NCBI GenBank assembly: GCA_016763115.1
Contig: JAESUL010000286.1
Span: 1-6,884 of the forward strand
Source: Phycisphaerales bacterium
Lineage (GTDB): Bacteria; Planctomycetota; Phycisphaerae; Phycisphaerales; UBA1924
Length of the DNA stretch: 6,884 nt
Reading direction: 5' to 3'
Shown: positions 1 through 5,785 of the stretch, one piece after another
How positions within the stretch are numbered: the stretch's first letter is position 1
How the letters are laid out: each line of letters begins with the position of its first letter
The notes under the pieces: generated by a model
What the model saw: only the letters and a program-made list of their open reading frames with translations
Databases searched by the model: none
Told to the model about the DNA's origin: nothing
Translations under genes and position numbers: made by a program

Positions 1-74
1 ACGGGCTGGAAGCCCATCCCACCAGAGAAGCCCATCCCATCAGAGAGAAGAGAATGGATACGATGACGGCATGA
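1..74 (+). CDS. Possible C-terminal tail of an upstream gene (partial, frame uncertain)
   Basis: All three forward frames are open from the left edge, so a gene entering from the left is possible. The frame ending with TGA at 72-74 overlaps the next start codon as ATGA, the usual sign of a translationally coupled operon; its last residues read ...REKRMDTMTA. A second frame ends with TGA at 64-66 (...SERREWIR). The third frame runs straight into the gene at 71 without a stop. I favour the ATGA frame because the start at 71 has no good ribosome binding site and would benefit from coupling. Too little is visible to name a product. Confidence 0.25.
   Translation, partial: GLEAHPTREAHPIREKRMDTMTA
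11..46. repeat. 18-bp tandem direct repeat, two copies
   Basis: Positions 11-28 and 29-46 are two adjacent 18-base units (AGCCCATCCCACCAGAGA and the same with T for C at unit position 12), so they match at 17 of 18 bases. The unit length is a multiple of three, so any reading frame through it gains a six-residue repeat and is not shifted. It lies at the extreme left edge, and more copies could lie outside the window. Confidence 0.7.
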
Positions 75-670
75 AGAAAAATATCATGCTCACGGTTTGG
101 CTTGCTCTTCCAATCTTGGTGGTCGCTGGATTGATGGTGTGGATCTTTGTGTCGCTCGACAAGGACAAACTGATGGCCGACGCGCCCGCGGTGGGGGCGG
201 GGGCGGGCGATACGGGCAATGCCAACGCGATCGGAGAGATGCTCGCGGGCAACGACGCCGACGCGATCTCGCTGGCGAACCGCGCCAAGCGTGAGGGTGT
301 GGCGGTCGATCCGCGTGAGTGGCCGGGCGGGATGACCCTGCGTCTGCCCGCAGATGCGTTCGCCGGCGATCGCGGTGCATGGAATCTCTGGGTGCTCGAT
401 GAGAATGGATTTGAGAAGTTCGCGTTGAAGACGAGCCGCGATGCGCCCGGGTTTGTCGAGGCGTACTTCCCGGTCGGGCGTTTGTCTGATGCGACCATCT
501 ACGCGATGGACAAAGATCCGATTCTCGTTGATAACGAGTTGGTTGATCCTGATGGGCGTGTGTTCAAGTCGATCAAGGTTGATCGGCAGGTGCCGGGGGC
601 CCAGTTGCAGGCCAGGGCGTCAATGGTTGTTGAGTTGGAGATGGAATCGGTGTACGAGGCTTCGCCGTGA
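71..670 (+). CDS. Single-pass membrane-anchored protein of unknown function
   Basis: This encodes 199 residues that I do not recognise as a named family. The N-terminus is MKKN followed by a hydrophobic segment at about residues 6-28, most simply an uncleaved signal anchor that leaves the rest outside the cytoplasm. An Ala/Gly-rich linker (about 38-60) leads to a soluble domain (about 80-195) with patterns such as REWPGGMTLRLP, AWNLWVLDENG and a run of alternating hydrophobic residues near the C-terminus, which suggests a beta-rich fold. There are no cysteines, so no haem or zinc site of the usual kind. The ATG at 71 is chosen because it sits just before the lysines and the membrane segment; the frame is open upstream, so a longer protein cannot be excluded. 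Its stop overlaps the start of the next gene (GTGA), so the two are probably co-translated. Membrane anchoring is seen; function is unknown. Confidence 0.8.
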   Translation: MKKNIMLTVWLALPILVVAGLMVWIFVSLDKDKLMADAPAVGAGAGDTGNANAIGEMLAGNDADAISLANRAKREGVAVDPREWPGGMTLRLPADAFAGDRGAWNLWVLDENGFEKFALKTSRDAPGFVEAYFPVGRLSDATIYAMDKDPILVDNELVDPDGRVFKSIKVDRQVPGAQLQARASMVVELEMESVYEASP

Positions 671-1191
671 GGTTGTTAAGCCGGAAGATCTATCGCGCGT
701 TCCCCGAGTTGGATCAGTTTGATGATGCGGTGTGCAAGCAGTATGTCCAACGCGCACGCCAAAGCAAAGGTGCGAGTTGGGGCCGATTTTTTGTTTTTGT
801 CAGCATTCCTGCATCATTCTTCGGGTGGATAGCGTTTCTGAACCTTGTGACATCGCTGCCGTATGATTCGTTAGGCGGACCTGATGTGTACATGATGGGT
901 GCTCGTATCAAACTTATACAACTTATTGAAATTTTGGCCGAGATATCTGTTGTATGGATACCGTTTCTCGCGGCTTTTTTAGTACGTGATTATTTTCTAA
1001 ACCGTTGCTTGCAAAGGCGAGTGCTTGGGTCACGATGCCCTGAGTGCGCGTACACATTGATCGGCCTACAGGTAGAAGATTTTCGATATGGGCGGGGTGT
1101 GAAATGCCCAGAATGTGGGCACAAACTGTATTTCAACATCTCGCATCTCACCGAAGCCGACATCAACCCAGCGTTGCTCGTCGATTCCTGA
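667..1191 (+). CDS. Two-helix membrane protein with C-terminal zinc ribbon
   Basis: This encodes 174 residues. The GTG start at 667 overlaps the previous stop (GTGA), and a GAGG ribosome binding site lies at 656-659, seven bases before it. Residues 1-38 are polar. Two hydrophobic segments follow at about 42-62 and 84-105, then a basic stretch and a zinc ribbon with cysteine pairs C124/C127 (CPEC) and C147/C150 (CPECG). The pattern CPEC-x-x-x-L-x-GL, a gap, then CPECG resembles the 'CPECGYDLRGL' ribbons found in many planctomycete membrane proteins; here the glycine after the first pair is alanine (CPECAYTLIGL). The ribbon probably binds a structural zinc on the cytoplasmic side, but its partner is unknown. 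Base composition is noticeably richer in A and T than in the flanking genes, especially at about 780-1150. The overlap suggests it acts with, or is at least expressed with, the membrane-anchored protein at 71-670. Confidence 0.82.
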   Translation: MRLLSRKIYRAFPELDQFDDAVCKQYVQRARQSKGASWGRFFVFVSIPASFFGWIAFLNLVTSLPYDSLGGPDVYMMGARIKLIQLIEILAEISVVWIPFLAAFLVRDYFLNRCLQRRVLGSRCPECAYTLIGLQVEDFRYGRGVKCPECGHKLYFNISHLTEADINPALLVDS

Positions 1192-1204
1192 TTACGATTG
1201 CAAC
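1173..1204. terminator. Candidate bidirectional hairpin over two abutting stop codons
   Basis: GTTGCTCGT at 1173-1181 pairs with ACGA (1194-1197) and GCAAC (1200-1204): nine base pairs interrupted by a two-base bulge (1198-1199), with a 12-base loop (1182-1193). The zinc-ribbon stop (1189-1191) and most of the opposing DUF1501 stop (1192-1194) lie in the loop or at its edge. There is no U-rich tail on either strand, so it is not a textbook intrinsic terminator. It is the only structure I could find between these convergent genes. Confidence 0.3.
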
Positions 1205-2532
1205 ACACGCAGGTGCTTGTAGCTGCGCCCGAGGACATCGCGGCTCTTGGCGCCCATCCAACTATCGAGCAGTTCTGCGTACACGGAGCGGAAGTCGATC
1301 GTGTATTTGAGGTCGCCGTTGTCCAGATTGGTCAGCGAGGGCTGGCGTCCGTGGATGCCCGGTGTGACCGATGGGCCGAAGAGGAACATGGGTGCAGCGG
1401 TGCCGTGGTCGGTGCCGCCCGATGCGTTCTGCGAGACACGCCGCCCGAACTCGGAAAAACACATGACGACGACGCGTTTGTCGTTGCCTTGTGCTTTGAG
1501 ATCCTTATAAAACGCGTTGACCGCGTCGGCGAGTTGCTGAAGCAACCGGGCGTGTGAGCCTTGGACATTGCCCTGGTTGGCGTGGGTGTCGAACGAGCCG
1601 TGCGAGGTGTAGTAGACGCGGGATTTCATGTCCGCGCGGATCATGGACCCGACCATCGAGAGTTGGGTCGAGAGCTTGGAGTTGGGGTACTTGACGAGCG
1701 GCTTTTGGTCCACGGCTTTGCGGATGGTCTTGCTCGAGATCTGCGCATCCATCGCGGTCCGCATGAGGAAGGCGTTGTTGGAGTGGTCGTCGTCTGCTGG
1801 TGCGTCGTGCATGAGTTGGTCGTAGGGCTCGGCGAGGTCCTTGGAGTATTTGGTGCCCGCCCATGCGAACATGTCGGCCGACTCGAAAGAGACGGGCATG
1901 ATTTTGCGTCCTTCGAGGGCGTGGGGGATGGTGCTGCCGATGGCGATGGGGGGTTCGATTGCTTCGGCGGGGTCGGGGGTGTTGCCGCCCTTGCCCGCGC
2001 CGACGCCGTTGCACTGGGCGTCGATGTACTTGCCGATCCATCCGTCGCCGGTCGCGGAGGTGTCGGCGGTGTGCCAGATGTCCATGCTGGTGAAGTGCGA
2101 GCGGTTGGGATTGGGGTACCCGACGCCTTGGATGATCGCGCACAGCCCGTCGTCGTAGAGTTCGCGGAACCCGGTGAGCGATGGGTGAAGCCCAATATCC
2201 GAAGTGGCCCGTTTGCCGTAGCGTGAAAGGATGTGCAGTGAATCGGTGGGCAGTGCAATGTTGGGGCGTGATCGGCGGTAGTTGTCGTCGCGGAAGGGGA
2301 TGACGGTGTTGAGCCCGTCGTTGCCGCCCGAGAGTTGGACGACGACGAGGATGGTGTCCTCGTCGGTGTCGGCGATGGACGACATACCCATCGCGGCTTT
2401 GGGCAATGCGAAGGCGGAGGACTGCAAAAACGCCGGGACGGTGACGGCAGCCGAGGCGAGCACGGCGGAGTTGGCGAGGAACGCTCGGCGGGTGTAGGCG
2501 TTGGTGTTCGACGGGTCGTTGTGCAGGTTCAT
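1192..2532 (-). CDS. DUF1501 family protein, Tat-exported
   Basis: This encodes 446 residues, the usual length for DUF1501. A twin-arginine signal opens the protein: TRRAFL at residues 14-19, a hydrophobic stretch to about 40, and a likely cleavage site after SSAFA (residue 42). Family blocks follow: VVVQLSGGNDGLNTVIPF (63-80) with YRRSRPNIAL just after, HGSFDTHANQ (311-320), and VVVMCFSEFGRRVSQNASGG-TDHG (355-377). The SEFGR and TDHG blocks are the strongest identifiers. DUF1501 belongs to the alkaline phosphatase/sulfatase-like superfamily, so a periplasmic hydrolase or binding role is possible, but no substrate is established. The ATG at 2532 has a GGAG ribosome binding site (2540-2543 on this strand) seven bases upstream and sits directly before the Tat signal. 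It lies 34 bases downstream of the DUF1800 gene on the same strand, so the pair is almost certainly one operon. Its stop codon directly abuts that of the convergent zinc-ribbon gene. Confidence 0.93.
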   Translation of the reverse strand: MNLHNDPSNTNAYTRRAFLANSAVLASAAVTVPAFLQSSAFALPKAAMGMSSIADTDEDTILVVVQLSGGNDGLNTVIPFRDDNYRRSRPNIALPTDSLHILSRYGKRATSDIGLHPSLTGFRELYDDGLCAIIQGVGYPNPNRSHFTSMDIWHTADTSATGDGWIGKYIDAQCNGVGAGKGGNTPDPAEAIEPPIAIGSTIPHALEGRKIMPVSFESADMFAWAGTKYSKDLAEPYDQLMHDAPADDDHSNNAFLMRTAMDAQISSKTIRKAVDQKPLVKYPNSKLSTQLSMVGSMIRADMKSRVYYTSHGSFDTHANQGNVQGSHARLLQQLADAVNAFYKDLKAQGNDKRVVVMCFSEFGRRVSQNASGGTDHGTAAPMFLFGPSVTPGIHGRQPSLTNLDNGDLKYTIDFRSVYAELLDSWMGAKSRDVLGRSYKHLRVLQS

Positions 2533-2566
2533 GATCGGGCTCCGAGATTAATGGGCGAACGGCGGA

Positions 2567-4090
2567 TCAGCAGAGCTGGTACTGGGGCAACGAAGTAATC
2601 AGGGTGGTCATCGCGGTCAAGGTGCGCGGGTCGTCGGGGGCTTGCTTTGGTTTTTGTGATGCCTTTGCGATGTGGTTGGACAACTGCTCATCGTGGACGC
2701 CGAGGATGGATTCGAGCAGGTCGGCAGCGATGAGCTCGCGTGTTGGTGAATCGATCGAAGGGTCATTGAGCGAACGCACAAGCGGGACCGCGTTGAACTG
2801 TTGCATCATGCCCTTGGGATTGAACCCGGTGGGCAGGCGACCGGTGAGCAGGTAGACCATTGTGTTCTGGCGGACGAACATGGTGGCGGTGGAGATCCAC
2901 GCGCGCCCGCCGTCCCAGCCTTTGACGCTCGGCGGGGCGAAGAGTGCCTGCCCCATTTTGTTCATTGCTTCGACGAGCGTGGTGATGTCGCGGGTGGGGG
3001 TGTTGAGTGCGCGGATCGCACCGACGACGAGTTCGGCGGGGGATTTGATCTTGTTGTTCATCACCGATGGGTCGTAAAAATGCTGCGAGAGAAGCATTTT
3101 TCGCATCAGGGGCTTGAGCTCGTACCGCTTGGCACCGAGGTAGTTGGACATCTTGGAAACATATCGGCGCGAGACCGGGGGCATTTCTTTGGGGATCAGC
3201 GGGATGTCGGCGACGAAGAATCGGTAGAGCTTGGTGCAGATGAATGCCGGGCACGCACGCGAGCGGAGGATGGCGTTGACGAACCCGTCGCCGTCGAGGT
3301 TGCCCTGCTCGGCGAGGATGGATTTGATGGTCTGGTCGTGGTTGCGTTTGTCAAAGGTGAACGCGTCGTCGTCGTAGGTGTACCCGGTGAGTGCGCGTGC
3401 GCCGCCCTTGATGTCGTTCTCGGTGTAGTTGCCCTCGCCGAGCGAGAAGAGTTCCATGATCTCGCGTGCAAAGTTTTCGTTGGGATTGGCTTTGCGATTC
3501 TGGTTGTTGTTGAGGTACCGCAGCATCGCCGGGTCGCGGATGATGTTGCTGAGCAGCTGCCCAAAGTTGCCCAGCGCGTTGGCTCGGAACATCCGGTTCT
3601 GGGCGTACATGTGGTATGAATCTTCGATCGTCCGGTACCCGGTGGCGAAGTGCCCGTGCCAGAAGAGGGTGAGTTTTTCTTCGAGCGGGCGTGGTGTTTG
3701 GATCATCCGGGTGAGCCACCATTTCTGGATCTCACGCATCTGCTTGCGGTCGGCGCGTTGGGCGCTCTGGCGGAGTTTGCGGAACTGGTCGATTGTTTCC
3801 TCGTCGCGCCGCTGGCGTGCGAGTCGGCGTTGGGTTCGCTCGTCGCGTGTCAATGGGCGCATGATGTCGTGGTCGAACTCATCGCGCCCGTCGGGGTCGG
3901 CGGGGATCTCATCAAAGTTGATCAGGTGGTCGACCGCTTTTTCAGGACCCCATTCGACCAGGGTGGTGATCTGCTCTTTGGACCCGCCGAACCCGGCGCG
4001 GAGCAGCAGGTGCTTGGCCTGGGGGTATCCGAACTGGGCACGCTTGATCGGGGAGAGCGAATCGGTTGCTCGGTCCATGGTGTTTGGCAT
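2567..4090 (-). CDS. DUF1800 family protein
   Basis: This encodes 507 residues. Family blocks in order: HLLLRAGFGGSKEQI (27-41), EKLTLFWHGHFAT (138-150), NENFAREIMELFSLGEG (204-220), NYTENDIKGGARALTGY (221-237), and the C-terminal SLPQYQLC. These mark DUF1800, a mostly helical family that is commonly encoded beside DUF1501 in planctomycetes and other bacteria. Residues 76-125 form a highly charged, Arg/Gln/Glu-rich helical stretch, possibly a coiled coil. No signal peptide or membrane segment is visible, unlike its Tat-exported partner. I chose the ATG at 4090, although the frame is open to an ATG at 4165, because AGAGGGA ends seven bases before 4090 and the 25 extra residues (Cys- and Arg-rich, lying in the upstream leader) look non-coding. 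It is the first gene of the DUF1800-DUF1501 unit, 93 bases downstream of ctaA on the same strand. Biochemical function is not established. Confidence 0.93.
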   Translation of the reverse strand: MPNTMDRATDSLSPIKRAQFGYPQAKHLLLRAGFGGSKEQITTLVEWGPEKAVDHLINFDEIPADPDGRDEFDHDIMRPLTRDERTQRRLARQRRDEETIDQFRKLRQSAQRADRKQMREIQKWWLTRMIQTPRPLEEKLTLFWHGHFATGYRTIEDSYHMYAQNRMFRANALGNFGQLLSNIIRDPAMLRYLNNNQNRKANPNENFAREIMELFSLGEGNYTENDIKGGARALTGYTYDDDAFTFDKRNHDQTIKSILAEQGNLDGDGFVNAILRSRACPAFICTKLYRFFVADIPLIPKEMPPVSRRYVSKMSNYLGAKRYELKPLMRKMLLSQHFYDPSVMNNKIKSPAELVVGAIRALNTPTRDITTLVEAMNKMGQALFAPPSVKGWDGGRAWISTATMFVRQNTMVYLLTGRLPTGFNPKGMMQQFNAVPLVRSLNDPSIDSPTRELIAADLLESILGVHDEQLSNHIAKASQKPKQAPDDPRTLTAMTTLITSLPQYQLC

Positions 4091-4110
4091 CGCGGTGTCC
4101 CTCTCGGTGG

Positions 4111-4137
4111 GTCTGGTGCGGGTTTCGCACCAAAGAC
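4111..4137 (-). terminator. Hairpin between ctaA and the DUF1800 gene
   Basis: TGGTGCG at 4114-4120 pairs with CGCACCA at 4126-4132 around a five-base loop (4121-4125). The stem extends by three more pairs (4111-4113 with 4135-4137) across a two-base bulge. It lies in the 93-base gap downstream of ctaA and about 20 bases before the DUF1800 start. There is no U-tract, so it may be a weak or Rho-assisted terminator for ctaA, or a structure in the 5' leader of the DUF1800 mRNA. Confidence 0.4.
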
Positions 4138-4183
4138 CAACGCACAGTTGATTGGCGTATTGCACCGGCTGATTTCACCGAGA

Positions 4184-5566
4184 TTACCCGATTTTGCGCC
4201 TGCATGCGAGTTTCAACGCCCAGAACAGGGCACAAGCGGCTGCGGCGAAGAGCAGGGCACCGACCAGTTGGTGGACCGTGGTGATCATCGCGTCGGACAA
4301 TGGTGTCTGGGGGGTGGTCGAGAGGGTCTCGGAGGTGGGCAGTTCGGGTGGCTCGTCGCCCGTCCACACCATGCCCAACACCGCAAACCCAAGGACAAAC
4401 TGCAGCACAACCAGCCCGTGCATGATCGCGCCGTAGGGTCGGATGCCCTTGCATTCGGGGTCGGATTTGCCGAGCCGAATGCAGAACGAGCCTCCGACGA
4501 TGATGAGGGCAACGACAACCATCGCGAACCCCATGTGGGCCATCATCATGTGGCTGGAATGCAGGTGCCGGGTGACGGCTCCGAGGATGAGTTGCAACAA
4601 GATCGCAGCGAACGCAAACCCCATCATCATGCGGGTGCGTTTGGCAGTTGGGTGTGAGTCTGGTGATGGCGAAGCGGTGTTCCAGCGGTGCCCGAGCGAG
4701 ATGGCGGTGCAGGCTGCGAGTGCGAGGATGAGTTGGGCGAAGACGCCATGGAGGATTGCCAGTGCGGTGCTCTCTTGGGAGACACGCAACGCACCCATGA
4801 TTCCCTGGATCGAGACGCCCACAAAGAGCGTGACCGCCATGGCTTTGGAAACCTTGGTGGAATGCCCAAGGAGCACGCGGAGCATCAAAACAAGGGTCGT
4901 GAGCCCGGCGAGGGTGCCGAAGAGACGGTGGGAGTGCTCGAAAAAGATGCGAGGCTCGCCCATGAGTTTGAGCGGGAACAGCACCGAGATCGCGCCGTAG
5001 CTGGTGACGCCATCGGGGACGGCGAGCCCTGAATCGGTGGAGGTGACGAGCCCGCCGACCGCGATCAACGGCAGGTAGCTCAGCGCGGTGATCCACCCGA
5101 ACCGGGCGATCCAGCGTTGGGTGCTCAGCGTTGGGCGGGCTTTGGATTTGGTGAGTAGCGAGGCGATGAACCCGATGGCGATGGAGATCGCGAGCGAGCC
5201 AAGGATGATCGGCAGGGCGGATGGTTGGAGTTGGTTGGCCTGCTCGGGCATCTGGGCGAGGGATTCGGGTTGCTCGGCGATAAATGAACCCAAGATAAGC
5301 AGGTTGAGCAGCCCGTAGATGGTGCCTGCGAGGAGCCCGGCTTTGGTGCGTTGGGTTTGGGCGACGGCGGGGAGCCAGAGCAAAGAAATGCCGAGGAGGA
5401 CGACAATCATGGCGGCGATGGTGACGCCGACGGGGAGGTGGATGCCCGGGACATGGATTCCCCACGCAAGGACCCACAAGAGGGTGGAAGCGAAGAACCC
5501 GATGGAGAGTGCTGCCCCGAGGGGTGACTTTGGATCGGATTCGCTCGGAAGTGTTTGGGGAATCAT
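4184..5566 (-). CDS. ctaA: Haem A synthase, COX15/CtaA family, with N-terminal membrane extension
   Basis: This encodes 460 residues. CtaA/COX15 converts haem O to haem A in the cytoplasmic membrane, supplying aa3-type cytochrome oxidases. The core covers about residues 150-460 with eight predicted helices. It shows VGGLVTSTDSGLAVPDG (170-186), EHSHR (210-214, the conserved Glu and haem-ligand His region), a helix-4 His (H273 in LHGVFAQ), a helix-6 His (probably H344) and a helix-8 His (H431 in VHQLVGALLF). The extracellular cysteine pair of Bacillus-type CtaA is absent. Two oddities are seen: the usual PDW is PDG (184-186), and about 150 extra N-terminal residues carry four hydrophobic segments (about 18-37, 44-66, 77-97, 116-138). 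I chose the ATG at 5566 because AAAGGA lies eight bases upstream; the frame runs open to 6238 but that stretch overlaps the divergent actA. It is divergent from actA, which fits a joint respiratory locus. Confidence 0.9.
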   Translation of the reverse strand: MIPQTLPSESDPKSPLGAALSIGFFASTLLWVLAWGIHVPGIHLPVGVTIAAMIVVLLGISLLWLPAVAQTQRTKAGLLAGTIYGLLNLLILGSFIAEQPESLAQMPEQANQLQPSALPIILGSLAISIAIGFIASLLTKSKARPTLSTQRWIARFGWITALSYLPLIAVGGLVTSTDSGLAVPDGVTSYGAISVLFPLKLMGEPRIFFEHSHRLFGTLAGLTTLVLMLRVLLGHSTKVSKAMAVTLFVGVSIQGIMGALRVSQESTALAILHGVFAQLILALAACTAISLGHRWNTASPSPDSHPTAKRTRMMMGFAFAAILLQLILGAVTRHLHSSHMMMAHMGFAMVVVALIIVGGSFCIRLGKSDPECKGIRPYGAIMHGLVVLQFVLGFAVLGMVWTGDEPPELPTSETLSTTPQTPLSDAMITTVHQLVGALLFAAAACALFWALKLACRRKIG

Positions 5567-5589
5567 GGTTTGTATCCTTTGGGCGGCGT

Positions 5590-5610
5590 AGTTGATATCG
5601 AGTCTCAACT
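5590..5610. promoter_or_regulatory. Inverted repeat AGTTGA-N9-TCAACT upstream of ctaA
   Basis: The arms at 5590-5595 and 5605-5610 are perfect reverse complements, six bases each, separated by nine bases. The repeat lies 24-44 bases upstream of the ctaA ATG and downstream of the candidate -10 element on that strand. It could therefore be an operator or a small hairpin in the leader. Six-base arms can occur by chance. Confidence 0.3.
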
Positions 5611-5642
5611 GCAATTCCGGTGAGGTCGTTCTCGCGGGCAGT

Positions 5643-5648
5643 ATTGTA
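5643..5648 (-). promoter_or_regulatory. Candidate -10 element for ctaA (TACAAT)
   Basis: On the minus strand the hexamer reads TACAAT, five of six matches to the bacterial sigma-70 consensus. It is about 77 bases upstream of the ctaA ATG, giving a leader of roughly 70 bases. No good -35 match (TTGACA-like) is found at 16-18 bases upstream, so the call rests on the -10 alone. Confidence 0.35.
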
Positions 5649-5762
5649 TCCGAAAAGGGGAGGAATTTCGGGCTGGCAGCACAACGCACTGGAAATGGAT
5701 GTGCTACGCTATGCGTCAATATGCCTCGGGAGAGCTCCCTGGGGTTGGTCTGTGTCTGGCTA

Positions 5763-5774
5763 CCTATATATAGG
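5763..5774. promoter_or_regulatory. Perfect 12-bp palindrome CCTATATATAGG before actA
   Basis: The twelve bases are exactly self-complementary and stand out as TA-rich in GC-rich surroundings. They end 11 bases before the actA ATG. They might include a -10 element (TATATA at 5767-5772, with a poor TTGGTC at 5745-5750 as -35 and a 16-base spacer), which would give a very short leader. Alternatively they may be an operator for a dimeric regulator. Confidence 0.4.
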
Positions 5775-5785
5775 CAGTCAAGTGT

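Larger units (their letters stand above)
5567..5785. promoter_or_regulatory. Divergent control region between ctaA and actA
   Basis: These 219 bases separate the two divergent starts and hold no gene I can support. They contain a TACAAT hexamer reading toward ctaA, an inverted repeat in the probable ctaA leader, and a TA-rich 12-base palindrome just before actA. Shared regulation of haem A synthesis and alternative complex III from this region is inferred from the layout. Confidence 0.6.

Noticed and set aside
1..1191. Possible link of the first two genes to cytochrome oxidase assembly (FixH-like or CcoH-like)
   Set aside because: A single N-terminal helix followed by a soluble domain is too general; no diagnostic FixH motif is visible, so no name was given.
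1561..2226. Long open frame on the + strand opposite DUF1501 (221 codons)
   Set aside because: It is the mirror of a confident DUF1501 gene in GC-rich DNA. The translation is Gly/Val/Asp-rich with no recognisable motif.
2801..3619. Open frame on the + strand opposite DUF1800 (272 codons)
   Set aside because: It is antisense to conserved DUF1800 blocks and its composition is typical of a shadow frame.
4091..4165. Upstream start of DUF1800 at 4165
   Set aside because: The extra 25 residues contain the hairpin region and do not resemble a signal peptide. The start at 4090 has AGAGGGA at proper spacing.
3650..4657. Open frame on the + strand of 335 codons spanning the DUF1800 and ctaA genes
   Set aside because: It crosses two confident minus-strand genes and the gap between them; no family motif is seen.
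3942..5684. 580-codon open frame on the - strand through ctaA
   Set aside because: It is Arg/Pro/His-rich out-of-frame reading of the haem A synthase gene and the start of DUF1800.
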